A stretch of 64,000 nucleotides of DNA from CAVQBP01 sp963782475 (GTDB taxonomy: Bacteria; Bacteroidota; Ignavibacteria; Ignavibacteriales; Ignavibacteriaceae), in contig CAWAJW010000005.1 in the NCBI GenBank assembly GCA_963782475.1, forward strand, positions 124,001-188,000, written 5' to 3'. Numbering within the stretch: the first letter of the stretch is position 1; every line of letters begins with the position of its first letter. A model generated the notes under the pieces. That model was given only the letters and a program-made list of their open reading frames with translations. It was not told the DNA's origin and searched no databases. This document shows, piece by piece, positions 1 to 8,969 of this stretch. A program made the translations under genes and the position numbers.

Positions 1-486
1 GCGGTATGAAATATTTAGATCAATATGCATCCAGTTAAGTGCATTGAATTCAACATTCACTGATGGTTCATATACTAATAGATCAAACTTTGGGTAGCTG
101 CCGTTAGGGATAGATTTATCAGATGCTCCGAAATATAATCCGCCTCCTGCTAAGAGTATTCCTATGGAGCCATGAATTAAAGAATGAGGAAAGAGCAAAT
201 ATTCCATTTCAAGTCCTCCGTAATTCATATTTAAAATTACTTTCTGTCCGCCCGGCTCATCTTTAATATTAATGTTATCAATAGTTCCATAAAACCCGCC
301 CCCGATAACAATGCTTTCGTTTATTACTAACCCGAATTTTATACCTAAAATTAAATCATTTTGATTAGCGATTGATGTGTATTTTATAACAGGCGCTCCA
401 AAAGCGCCATATTTATTTTGTGCAGAAATGTTTGATGAAATGCTTAGTAAAAAAAAGATAAAGAAAATCCTTGGTAAAAATTTCAT
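1..486 (-). CDS. Partial outer-membrane beta-barrel-like protein (C-terminus outside window)
   Basis: An open frame starts at the ATG complementary to 484-486 and runs without a stop off the left edge, giving about 162 residues. It begins with a typical Sec signal peptide (MKFLPRIFFIFFLLSIS, likely cleaved after NISAQ). The mature part alternates hydrophobic and polar residues with glycine-rich turns (GGGFYGTIDN, GSIGILLAGGGLYFGAS), as expected for transmembrane beta-strands. I infer a small outer-membrane barrel or porin-like protein, but the family cannot be named from this fragment. It lies downstream of a repeat-containing gap and points the same way as the T9SS cargo gene at 890-2164. 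Confidence 0.6.
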   Translation of the reverse strand, partial: MKFLPRIFFIFFLLSISSNISAQNKYGAFGAPVIKYTSIANQNDLILGIKFGLVINESIVIGGGFYGTIDNINIKDEPGGQKVILNMNYGGLEMEYLLFPHSLIHGSIGILLAGGGLYFGASDKSIPNGSYPKFDLLVYEPSVNVEFNALNWMHIDLNISYR

Positions 487-680
487 AAATCTGTTTCCGG
501 AATACTCATATAAAATTTTTGCTCCTCAGGATTACTTCGTTTTATACACAATGTTTCAGCTAAAGATTTAATACAATTTAACATTACTAATTTAATACTT
601 TCAGCATAATAATCTCCACCGGAAAATAAAGCTATTGATTTAGATGATTTTATTAGTTGGAAATTCAGTGAAGATTTTTT

Positions 681-748
681 ACCGCAGAGATAACAGAGCA
701 TAATAAATAACTCTGTTGCCTCTGAGTCTTCTCTGTTTCCTCTGCGGT
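681..748. repeat. Inverted repeat of ACCGCAGAGATAACAGAG type
   Basis: The motif accgcagagataacagag at 681-698 faces a near-perfect reverse complement at 731-748 (ctctgtttcctctgcggt). A further ctctg-containing segment at 711-727 adds internal pairing, so the transcript could form a long hairpin. The surrounding gap (487-889) holds no convincing gene. The open frame across 483-782 on the minus strand is built partly from this repeat and is not supported as a protein. Confidence 0.6.
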
Positions 749-805
749 TAATTTTCTTTTCGAAGGCGGAAGACAAAACCAAATATCGTTTGCGATATGT
801 TTTTT

Positions 806-823
806 ACCGCAGAGATAACAGAG
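806..823. repeat. Second direct copy of the ACCGCAGAGATAACAGAG repeat
   Basis: An exact copy of the 18-base unit seen at 681-698, followed at 826-835 by a partial unit (tccgcagaga) and at 854-860 by an inverted ctctgtt fragment. Units of this kind occur as dispersed palindromic repeats in intergenic DNA of many Bacteroidota and Chlorobi-group genomes; that is recalled knowledge and was not searched here. Confidence 0.5.
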
Positions 824-889
824 GATCCGCAGAGATCGCAGAAGAAATAATAACTCTGTTACCTTTGTAATTAAATTAGACTATGAATT

Positions 890-2164
890 TTATTTCAGCA
901 GAATTAATTTTTTAGTTTTATTAAAATTACCTGCCTGCAGTTTGTAAAAGTATATCCCGCTAGGTAAATTTTTTCCATTAAATGTAACAGAATGTAATCC
1001 GGCATTCTGACGTTTATTTACCAGAGTATTAATTTCTCTGCCCAGGTTATCATATATTTTTAATGTAATAAAACTTCCGGAAGGAAGGTTATAACTTATT
1101 ATAGTCGATGGATTGAATGGATTGGGATAATTTTGAAACAGTACAAAATTTTCAGGAGAAGGAGATAAGCTATTATTAATAGCAGTTAACTCGCTTCCAT
1201 TATTAGTTTTAAGAATAGCACCGCTGTCTCCAACAACGAATCCTGTATTTAAGTTAAACATGTAAACACTTTCAAAATAAAAAATTGAACCAACAACAGG
1301 GAAGGGCTGAGTCTGTAATGACCAATTTACGCCACCATCAGATGTATACAATATCTTCAATCCTGCATTTGCACCCCCCACAGTCCAGCCATTCCTTGAA
1401 TCAGCGAACCACAATCCATGCAGGCTGCTGCCAAAGGTACCTTGCTTGTCTACAATCCAACTCATGCCGCTGTCTGTTGTTCGCGCAATAATTTGATCTC
1501 CTGCTATTCCGCCTATAGTCCATCCGCTATCTATGCTGGTAAAAAATATTCTTCGCAGAGGGAAACTATACCCACCTTCTTCTAAATTCAATTTAAGGTT
1601 CCAGGAATTTCCGCCATCAGTTGTTCTAAATACTTTTCCCCCTTCCCATGAACATGCCCAGCCAATAAGTGGATCGATAAAAGTAATATCATATATATCG
1701 GCTGAATCAATTGCTACTTTTTTCCAGATTTGGCCTCCATCTTCGGTCCTCAAGATGTACCCCGCATCTTTTCCGGCTCCTCCAATCCATCCATGCATCT
1801 TATCAAGAAAAAAAACTGCTTCTTTATAACCTTTAAAAGTACTTGAAGAATCAATATTAACAGTTTCCCAGCTAACCCCGCCATCTGTACTTTTTATGAT
1901 CAGATCAGTAATTGAAACTGCCCAAATTGAATCTTTACTTTGAAAAGCACATCTCCAAAGATAACCCGGAAAATTTTGTGAAGACCAAGTTTTACCGGAA
2001 TCATTTGAAGTCAAAATAACACTATCTCCGACGATAACACCTCTGTTTTCAAAAAATTTTATATCATTAAGATCCTTTTTGGTTGGCGAGGATTGTTTTA
2101 TCCATTGACTGAAACCCGATTCGAAAGAAAGTAGTACAATTAGGATTGCAAGTAAAGTTTTCAT
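890..2164 (-). CDS. Secreted YCF48/sialidase-type beta-propeller protein with T9SS C-terminal sorting domain
   Basis: This is about 424 residues. The start is placed at the ATG at 2164 because it gives a clean signal peptide (MKTLLAILIVLLSFESGFSQ) and has a GGGGTGGG tract just upstream. An in-frame ATG four codons earlier lacks such a tract. The body carries repeated YCF48/BNR-like units: T.DGG.SW, T.DSG.SW or T.DGG.NSW blocks, each preceded by GW-containing strands (GWIGGAG, GWACSWEGG, GWTIGGIAG, GWTVGGANAG). This indicates a beta-propeller. The last 80 or so residues contain NYPNPFNPSTIISY, LKIYDNLGRE and SGIYFYKLQAG, the hallmark type A sorting domain that directs proteins through the type IX system. 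SprA and PorX of that system are encoded about 11-17 kb away. The ligand or substrate is unknown. Confidence 0.85.
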   Translation of the reverse strand: MKTLLAILIVLLSFESGFSQWIKQSSPTKKDLNDIKFFENRGVIVGDSVILTSNDSGKTWSSQNFPGYLWRCAFQSKDSIWAVSITDLIIKSTDGGVSWETVNIDSSSTFKGYKEAVFFLDKMHGWIGGAGKDAGYILRTEDGGQIWKKVAIDSADIYDITFIDPLIGWACSWEGGKVFRTTDGGNSWNLKLNLEEGGYSFPLRRIFFTSIDSGWTIGGIAGDQIIARTTDSGMSWIVDKQGTFGSSLHGLWFADSRNGWTVGGANAGLKILYTSDGGVNWSLQTQPFPVVGSIFYFESVYMFNLNTGFVVGDSGAILKTNNGSELTAINNSLSPSPENFVLFQNYPNPFNPSTIISYNLPSGSFITLKIYDNLGREINTLVNKRQNAGLHSVTFNGKNLPSGIYFYKLQAGNFNKTKKLILLK

Positions 2165-2176
2165 AGCCCACCCCAT

Positions 2177-2486
2177 AGTTAAATTTATTTGGCCGGAAAA
2201 AATTATAAAGATTTTTTATAAAATCTTCATTAAATTATTGACGCTTTTAAATGTAAGCAGTAGGTTTGCAAAAATCAATATTGAATTTTTTTGAAATTCA
2301 ATTTATATCCTGAGCGGTTGATGGAATCAAAAATGACATCGAAAAGATTTCTCTAAGAGAAAAATACCTGCTTAAAAATATAAGCAGAAGCAAGTTAAAT
2401 TTATATTAACTGGACAGGGGATACCTAATTCTGCTGAATTGCGCAAGAAAAATCTTCAATAAAAAGAAAAATCACATTTAGATCTT
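2177..2486. other. Intergenic gap with no gene seen
   Basis: This is AT-rich DNA between the T9SS cargo gene and the end of the ABC operon. It contains two small hairpins (near 2348-2361 and 2368-2387) but no supported coding sequence. The segment nearest 2177 probably holds the promoter of the cargo gene, though no clear promoter motif was recognised. Confidence 0.5.
2357..2387 (-). terminator. Possible terminator of the ABC export operon
   Basis: A perfect 7-bp stem, CTGCTTA (2368-2374) and TAAGCAG (2381-2387), has a six-base loop. Read on the minus strand it is followed by GTATTTTTC. It lies about 100 bases beyond the last permease stop codon. The T-tract is short, so this is a modest call. 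Confidence 0.4.
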
Positions 2487-3656
2487 TTACGCTTCCCTTA
2501 AAGCATTTACGATATTTAACCTTGCTGCCCTGACGGAAGGCAGAAATCCGCCTATAAATCCCATCAAAATAGAAAAGGCCAATGAATAGATAATTATTTT
2601 AGGTGAAAGTGCAAATGAAAACGTTATCTCTGAGAAAGAAGTAAAATTAAGGGTTGAAATTGAAAAGAACTGGAGGAAAAATGCAATAAAAATTCCTGCT
2701 ATGCCGCCAATAGTAGAAATTAAAATTGATTCCGTTAAAAAAACAGTTAAAATGCTTCTTCTTGCAAAACCGAGAGCTCTCATGGTTCCAACTTCAATAG
2801 TTCGGTTTGCTACTGCAGCATACATAGTAATCATTGCACCTATTGTTGCACCGGCACTGAATATAACCGTAATAAAAATTCCAAGGATCTTAATAAAATT
2901 TGAAAGTGCTTCAGATTGTTCTTCAAAGTATGCAGTTTCAATTTTAGGTTCAAATTGCTGGAGTCTTCTGTCAAGTTCAAATGCTTTTTTAAATTTATCG
3001 TAATTATTGGAATTATCTAATTTTAAAGTTAACGAAGAAACAGTATTGCCGCGGTTAAAAGCATCGAGGAGCTGAACAGCATCACCCCAGATTTCAGAAT
3101 CAAAACCGCTTCCGCCTGAAGAAAAAATTCCGACAACTTTCCATTCATTATTAGCAAACTTAATGAATTTACCCAGCTTCGCTCCTTCAAAGTTTTTTGC
3201 TATGGATTCGCCGACAATTAATTCTCTTAACGAAGGATTGAACATTTCCCCTTGAATTATTTTTACTTGAGGACGTAAATAAGAGCTGACTGGAGAAATG
3301 CCTCTTACAGTAACGTTGCTTAAGCCGCCGCTTATTTTATTAAGATTAATTATTACAACCGGTTCATAAGAAATAATTGGTTTGCCGTCATTTGTTTTTG
3401 CTATATATGGCAGGGTAGCGATAGTGTTCTGGGTATCACCATCAATAATACTTGAAATTTCCCCGTTTGAACCTTTCCTCACAATCTTTACATTATCATC
3501 CGAACCAGTTGAGACAAGAGTTTTTTGAACTCCGTATGCCATCATTAAAACTGCAGCAAAAACAAATACAACCATTGCAATTCCAGCAACTGTTATAAAT
3601 GTTGTTAATCTTCTTGAAGCAAAACTCTTTATTGAATATTTAAATGGTACTTTCAT
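2487..3656 (-). CDS. ABC transporter permease, MacB/FtsX type (second permease)
   Basis: This 389-residue protein has the MacB/FtsX layout. One N-terminal membrane helix is followed by a large periplasmic domain (about residues 45-250) and three C-terminal helices (from about 255, 310 and 350). The C-terminal segment has the family's signature features: GAMITMYAAVANRTIEVGTMRALGF after the second helix and FLPSVRAARLNIVNALREA at the end. It lies 42 bases downstream of a second, similar permease, with an ATPase and an adaptor further upstream, so it is probably half of a heterodimeric MacB-like exporter or a LolCE-like complex. No frameshift is apparent. The substrate (antibiotic, lipid or lipoprotein) cannot be deduced. 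Confidence 0.85.
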   Translation of the reverse strand: MKVPFKYSIKSFASRRLTTFITVAGIAMVVFVFAAVLMMAYGVQKTLVSTGSDDNVKIVRKGSNGEISSIIDGDTQNTIATLPYIAKTNDGKPIISYEPVVIINLNKISGGLSNVTVRGISPVSSYLRPQVKIIQGEMFNPSLRELIVGESIAKNFEGAKLGKFIKFANNEWKVVGIFSSGGSGFDSEIWGDAVQLLDAFNRGNTVSSLTLKLDNSNNYDKFKKAFELDRRLQQFEPKIETAYFEEQSEALSNFIKILGIFITVIFSAGATIGAMITMYAAVANRTIEVGTMRALGFARRSILTVFLTESILISTIGGIAGIFIAFFLQFFSISTLNFTSFSEITFSFALSPKIIIYSLAFSILMGFIGGFLPSVRAARLNIVNALREA

Positions 3657-3698
3657 GATGAAATCCTAAATTTAAGTTCAATTCATTCTTTAAGAATA

Positions 3699-4859
3699 TT
3701 AACCTACAAACCTGAAACCGTCAACGATCTTGGTAGAAATAGCTTTCTGCAAAGGAAAAATAGCCGCAGCGATTCCAATAATAATGATTGCCGATATTGC
3801 AAGGATCATAGTAATCGGTTCTATCTGGAAAATAGGGAAGAACCCTTTGGGTATATTAGCTGCAAATCCTTCAACAATAGGAAAAGTTAAAAATAATCCC
3901 AAACCTCCCCCGAGAATCGAAATAAAAAGAGATTCTCCCAGAATTAAGCCTGTTAAATGACCGGCATTAAATCCGATTGCTTTAAAAACGGCATACTCTT
4001 TTGTTCTTTCACGTGCAGATAAAATCATTGTATTGGCAAGTACGAGCATTATTATTCCAACAATAACAAACGACATAACATTCATTGATGTAATAATTGC
4101 GCTTGAAGAAGCAATAAATCCTTGCTGGAAAGCCCGTTCGGTTTCTGTTTTAGTTTCGGCAGAAGAATTTTTAAATAAAGCATCTATTCTGTCTGATGCG
4201 GAACTTGCATCATTAGAATTCTTAATTTTTTCAATGAACCAGCCGATTTGATTAGCTCTGCCTGGAGATTCCTGCTTCATTCTTTCGTTTAAATAATCCC
4301 AATGAAAAAGCATTTGGGTAGCATCAGTACTTTTATATTTAGGCTGATAAATCCCGCGAATTACAAAATCCCATTTCCCGGGAAAAATATCCCCATCCAG
4401 GCTCATTACGTCCCCGACTTTCAGATGATATTGATCTGCTATGTCTTTTCCTATAACACATGAATTCCGCTCCTTCTTAAAATCATCCAATTCTTTTTTG
4501 CTGAGCAAAAATTCAGGATAAACATCAAAATAATTATCTGCATCTACAGCAAGCCGGGAAAAGAAATTGTTTTTATCAATATAAGTTCCGCCGAACCAGT
4601 TGGCATAGCTTACCATTTCAACTCCAGGTATCTGCGATATCTTATCCATATAGGAGTAGGGAAGGGGGAATATAAAAGAGACTGCATCACGGGTAACCAG
4701 CCTATCTACTGCGGAAGATTCTACACCGGCATACCAGGCTGTTACAACTGTCCTTAGCAGGCCAAAAGCAATAACAGCAATTGCAATTCCAAGGATAGTC
4801 AAAAAAGCTCTTAGCTTGTGCCGGAATGAATTTCTAATTATTAATTTAACTATTTCCAT
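3699..4859 (-). CDS. ABC transporter permease, MacB/FtsX type (first permease)
   Basis: This 386-residue protein has one N-terminal helix (about residues 15-35), a periplasmic MacB-like core domain, and three C-terminal helices (about 255-280, 305-330, 350-370). The conserved SARERTKEYAVFKAIGFNAGH motif follows the second helix and couples the permease to the ATPase. Its start overlaps the end of the ATPase gene by 14 bases, indicating translational coupling. Together with the neighbouring permease it should form the membrane part of one export complex. The frame is intact. Confidence 0.85.
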   Translation of the reverse strand: MEIVKLIIRNSFRHKLRAFLTILGIAIAVIAFGLLRTVVTAWYAGVESSAVDRLVTRDAVSFIFPLPYSYMDKISQIPGVEMVSYANWFGGTYIDKNNFFSRLAVDADNYFDVYPEFLLSKKELDDFKKERNSCVIGKDIADQYHLKVGDVMSLDGDIFPGKWDFVIRGIYQPKYKSTDATQMLFHWDYLNERMKQESPGRANQIGWFIEKIKNSNDASSASDRIDALFKNSSAETKTETERAFQQGFIASSSAIITSMNVMSFVIVGIIMLVLANTMILSARERTKEYAVFKAIGFNAGHLTGLILGESLFISILGGGLGLFLTFPIVEGFAANIPKGFFPIFQIEPITMILAISAIIIIGIAAAIFPLQKAISTKIVDGFRFVG

Positions 4860-5538
4860 TACTGCTCCTTATTAAATCACCTTTTTCGAGGTGATGTAAA
4901 ATTTTTGCTCTTTCTGCAGCATGAGGATCATGTGTGACCATTATTATTGTTTTTTTAAATTCAGTATTTAATTGTTCCATTAAAGATAAAATTTCATCGG
5001 CAGAATTTTTATCGAGATCTCCTGTCGGTTCATCGGCAACAAGAATCAGCGGGTCTGTAACAAAAGCACGTGCTATCGCAACCCTTTGTTCCTGTCCGCC
5101 GGAAAGCTGTTTCGGATAATGATACATTCTATCACTTAAGCGGACAATCGATAAAGCAGTCTCTACATGTTGCTTTCTTTCAGCCTTAGTTAATTTTGTT
5201 AAAAGAAGAGGGAGCTCAACATTGTCATAAGCAGTCAGCACCGGGATCAAATTATAAAATTGAAATACAAACCCTACGTTTGATGATCTCCATTTAGCTA
5301 ATGCTGATTCGTTTAAGGAGGAAATATCGGTTCCATTTATATGAACCTCCCCCTTGGTAGGTTTATCAATTCCGGCAATCAAATTCAATAGTGTTGTTTT
5401 GCCGGAGCCCGACGGTCCCATTAAAGCAACAAATTCACCTTGAGAAATAGTGAGATTTATGTTGTTCAGGACAGGGATTTCAAAATTATCCCGCCAATAC
5501 GATTTTGATAAATTTTTAATCTGGATAAACTCTGACAT
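4846..5538 (-). CDS. ABC transporter ATP-binding protein, MacB/LolD family
   Basis: This 230-residue ATPase has Walker A GPSGSGKTT (about residue 41), the Q-loop FQFYNLIPVLTAYDNVELPL, signature motif LSGGQEQRVAIARA, Walker B LILVADEPTGDLD and the H-loop VTHD. The DEPTGDLD and VELPL blocks are typical of the LolD/MacB/FtsE group that powers FtsX-type permeases, not solute importers. It energises the two permeases encoded immediately downstream and lies 238 bases downstream of the adaptor gene. The signature reads SGGQEQRV, a tolerated variant of SGGQQQRV. Confidence 0.9.
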   Translation of the reverse strand: MSEFIQIKNLSKSYWRDNFEIPVLNNINLTISQGEFVALMGPSGSGKTTLLNLIAGIDKPTKGEVHINGTDISSLNESALAKWRSSNVGFVFQFYNLIPVLTAYDNVELPLLLTKLTKAERKQHVETALSIVRLSDRMYHYPKQLSGGQEQRVAIARAFVTDPLILVADEPTGDLDKNSADEILSLMEQLNTEFKKTIIMVTHDPHAAERAKILHHLEKGDLIRSSNGNS

Positions 5539-5776
5539 ATATTTCTCCTATCAATAGATTATAATATTGATATCTCTTTGAAACAATTTATTTTACTGCT
5601 ACTATTTAATTTGATTTATCTTAATCTTATCCTTAATCCGTGGATTAAGATAAAAATTTCCGCCGGAGGCAAATCAGCCCTTAGGCTGAATGATTAAGAT
5701 TAAGAATTCTACTTTGAATACTCGTTAGACGTCATCGCAACATTTTCCATTTTCCATCTCCAGATTTCCATATACC

Positions 5777-6963
5777 TTACTTTACCTTTACATCTATTCC
5801 GTTTTTAATTTGGTCAGTAATATTATCAATAACCTGATCGCCGTTTTCAAGACCGCTGGTAATCTCAACATAATCATTATAAGTTTTGCCGGTAGTTACC
5901 GGAATTTCATCGGCTTTATTGTTTTTAACCTTGAAAACAAACTGACTTCCGTTTCTAGTTTCAACTGCTGACTGAGGCAGCACCAGCATAGCTTTTTCAT
6001 TAGATTCATTCTGTTCCTTTTCTTTTTTCAGAAAAAGAACCTTTGCACTCATTTCAGGAAGTACGCGGCTGTCATAATGTTTAAAGCCGACTTTAACCAT
6101 TACTGTCGCTTTAGTTCTATCTGCAGTAGGAACAATTTTGGCAACATACCCGGCATAATGATGTTCGGGGTAGGCATCCAGTGTAATTTCGCAAGCCTGG
6201 TTACCTGAAACTTTCTGAATATTTGATTCGGATACATCCGCTTCCACCTGCAGGGAGCTCATATCGGCAATGGTAACAACAGCCGCTTTTGAATTTACTC
6301 CTGCCGCAAGCGGAGCAACTATTTCTCCTACGTCGGCATTTTTTGTCAGAACAGTTCCGTCGAAAGGAGCGCGGATAACTGTATTCTCCAGTGCTACATC
6401 ACTTGCCTGTACCTGAGCCTTTGCCAATTCTATTGAAGCAAGGACTTTTTTATAATTTGTTTCAGCTGCTTCATAATCGGTTTCCGATATTCCACCGGAC
6501 TTCAATAAGGCTTTCTGGCGGTCATAGTTATTTTTAGCTTCGGTTAGCTGGGCTTCATTCAATTGTAAATTAGCTTTTGATTCGGCAAGCTGTGCCTGTA
6601 TATCGCTATCTTCCAATCTAGCAATTACTTCATTTTTCTTAACTTTATCTCCTTCAACGACTCCCAGATAATACTAATCTTCCGGTTCCTTTTGAAGCAA
6701 CGGCAGCCTTTCTTTGTGCGACAACATATCCGCTTGCGGTCAGAATTGCGTCAGTCTGAGAAGGAGATTCCAGTACGGCTGTAGTTAATTTTACCTCTAC
6801 AGCAGAAGAAAATAAATTGCCTGTCCCAAATATTATTACTGCGGCTATTATCAAAACTGCAATGATTATCCATGACAAAAGTTTTTTTATTTTTTCCGCC
6901 AGGGTTGTTTTCTTTTTCCCTGTCAATCTTTAAAGATGATAAGTCTATATTATTTTTGTCCAA
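5777..6963 (-). CDS. HlyD/MacA-family periplasmic adaptor (two frameshifts in this sequence)
   Basis: The reconstructed protein is about 395 residues and starts MDKNNIDLSSLKIDRE, a leader common in Bacteroidota adaptors. It then has a membrane anchor (LLSWIIIAVLIIAAVIIF), a lipoyl-like half (EGDKVKKNEVIARLEDSDI), a coiled-coil hairpin (QAQLAESKANLQLNEA onward), the second lipoyl half (ENTVIRAPFDGTVLTKNADVGE) and beta-barrel and membrane-proximal domains ending LENGDQVIDN. The frame breaks twice: an extra A in the A-run near 6880 separates the leader from the anchor, and an extra T near 6672 separates RLV from YLGVVEGD. It bridges the inner-membrane ABC permeases to an outer-membrane channel; no TolC-like gene is adjacent. 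It is the first gene of the minus-strand export operon. Confidence 0.82.
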
Positions 6964-7290
6964 TTTGCTAAAAAGTTATTTAATTAAATGTGAACTGTAA
7001 TTCTTAAGAAATGATGGCATGCAACTTATAAAATATTTTCAGGAAAACCAATAAATTCTTATGAAAACAGATGTTATTCTGAAATTCTAAAATAACTATC
7101 CCGGCTTGATTTTTAAACAAATACATCATTAATATTGACCATTCATATAATTCAGTTTACCTTTGAACAAAAGTATGATTATATATAATTGTTGACTTAT
7201 AAAATTAAATGAAATTTATTACGGATATTTCCGGGAAAATTAAAATTAAGATATTTTGAATTATCCTGCAAAGAAAGTAAAAACAATAAA
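6964..7290. other. Divergent intergenic region
   Basis: About 330 bases separate the divergent ABC operon and the squalene operon, so promoters for both should lie here. The DNA is AT-rich with a TTGACT at about 7192 and several TATAAT-like stretches, but no arrangement is clear enough to assign a promoter. No gene was found. Confidence 0.4.
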
Positions 7291-8134
7291 TTGAAAGAGA
7301 ACGGATCGGTAAAAGAAGCAGTAAATTTAACCAAAAATCATTATGAAAATTTCCCGGTTGTTTCTTTCCTGATTCCTAAATCATTAAGAAAAGATGTCTC
7401 AATCATTTATTGGTTTGCCCGGACTGCTGACGATTTTGCAGATGAAGGTAATTTTTCACAGGAAGATCGCTTAAATAAATTAAATGATTTTGAAACCAGA
7501 CTGACCGAGCTGCTTAAAGGGAATTACAACAATGATCTTGAAGCGGCTTTAAATAAAACAATAAAAGAAAGAAATTTAACACCGAAATATTTTTATGATC
7601 TGTTAAAAGCCTTTAAGCAGGATGCGGTAAAAAAATCATACAGTAATTTTAAAGAATTATTAAACTATTGTAATTATTCTGCAAATCCGGTCGGAAGGCT
7701 GATACTCGAATTAAATAATATCAGGGATGAGGAGTCATTTTATTTATTCGGATAAAATATGCACGGCGCTGCAGCTTACAAATTTTTACCAGGATATTAA
7801 AGTTGATTATTTAAAAGGACGTATTTATCTGCCGGAAGATGAAATGGCAGGGTTTATGATTGAAAAAAAAGTATTTGAGTTGAATGAAAATAGTCTTAAC
7901 TTAAAAGAGCTTTTGAAATTCAATATTGCCAGGACAAAAAAGATGTTTGAAGAGGGGAGAGGTTTGTTGAAATTTCTTGAAGGCAGACTTAAGTTTGAAA
8001 TAAAATGGACACTTCTCGGCGGAGAAGAAATATTAAAGAAAATTGAGAAAAGTGATTATCGGGTTTTGACTGAACGCCCGAAGTTAACTAAGTTTGATTT
8101 TATGAAATTACTATTGGTTTCCTTCTATGATTGA
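7291..8134 (+). CDS. hpnC: Squalene synthase HpnC (frameshifted)
   Basis: The reconstructed protein of about 280 residues is a trans-isoprenyl-diphosphate head-to-head synthase. The N-terminal part has the first aspartate-rich motif (WFARTADDFADEG), and the C-terminal part has the second active-site region (TALQLTNFYQDIKVDYLKGRIYLPEDEM). The frame breaks near 7740-7755, where NPVGRLIL and SDKICTALQ lie in different frames. The start is TTG at 7291; no better ATG is in frame upstream. In the HpnCDE pathway, HpnD makes presqualene diphosphate from two farnesyl diphosphates, HpnC converts it to hydroxysqualene, and HpnE reduces this to squalene. It overlaps hpnD by 8 bases, so the three genes form one operon. 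Confidence 0.88.
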
Positions 8135-8969
8135 TACCGCAAAAGAAATAAGCAAAAAAAGTAAAAGCAGCTTTTATTATGCGTTTAATCTTCTTCCGAA
8201 TGAAAAAAGAGACGCCATGAATACTGTTTATGCTTTCTGCCGGCAAACCGATGATATTATTGATGAAGGGAATGAACCGGATGAGCTTAAGTATGAAAAG
8301 CTTCATAAATGGCGTGTAGAATTTGAAAAAGCTTTCAGCGGGCATTCCGAATACTTACTACTCAATAAGCTGGCAAATACTATCTCCAAATTTAACATAC
8401 CTTTAGATCCTTTCTTCGACCTCTTAAAGGGAATGGAAATGGATCTCCAGAGAAAAACATATTTAACTTTTGATGACCTGGTTTTATATTGCTACAGGGT
8501 TGCCTCAACTGTCGGACTAATGTGCATTGAGATTTTCGGCTATAAAAATAAATCCGCAAAAGATTTTGCTGTTGACCTGGGTATTGCTCTTCAGTTAACA
8601 AATATTTTGAGAGATATTAAAAAAGATGCAAAAAACGGCAGAGTTTATCTGCCTCAGGAAGATTTAAAAAAGTTTTATTATCCGGAAAGTTCAATATACT
8701 CTAATTCATACAACCCCGATTTTGTAAACCTGATGCAGTACGAAGTCGAACGCGCCAGAAGCTATTTCGAAAGAGCGACGGCTGAATTAGATCTGGATGA
8801 TAAACCTGCTATGTTTGCTGCAAGGGCAATGCAGCATATTTACTATAAGCTGCTTAAAAAAATTACAGATGCTGATTATGATGTTTACCATAACAACATA
8901 AGAGTATCAAACTTTGAAAAAATAGGCATATCGATAGGAGTCTGGGCAAAGTATAATTTAGTTTACTGA
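8127..8969 (+). CDS. hpnD: Presqualene diphosphate synthase HpnD
   Basis: This 280-residue intact frame has the phytoene/squalene synthase fold. It shows the first Asp-rich motif FCRQTDDIIDE (about residue 40), the YCYRVASTVGLMCIEIFG signature of presqualene diphosphate synthases, and the second Asp-rich motif LGIALQLTNILRDIKKD with GRVYLPQEDL following. It condenses two farnesyl diphosphates at the cytoplasmic side. It shares family ancestry with hpnC upstream and is translationally coupled to both neighbours: it overlaps hpnC by 8 bases and its TGA overlaps the ATG of hpnE. The position between hpnC and hpnE separates it from a carotenoid phytoene synthase. Confidence 0.92.
   Translation: MIDTAKEISKKSKSSFYYAFNLLPNEKRDAMNTVYAFCRQTDDIIDEGNEPDELKYEKLHKWRVEFEKAFSGHSEYLLLNKLANTISKFNIPLDPFFDLLKGMEMDLQRKTYLTFDDLVLYCYRVASTVGLMCIEIFGYKNKSAKDFAVDLGIALQLTNILRDIKKDAKNGRVYLPQEDLKKFYYPESSIYSNSYNPDFVNLMQYEVERARSYFERATAELDLDDKPAMFAARAMQHIYYKLLKKITDADYDVYHNNIRVSNFEKIGISIGVWAKYNLVY

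Noticed and set aside
483..782. A 99-codon open frame on the minus strand across the repeat patch
   Set aside because: It overlaps the start of the partial membrane-protein gene by four bases, its middle is translated palindromic repeat, and it has no recognisable domain or ribosome site.
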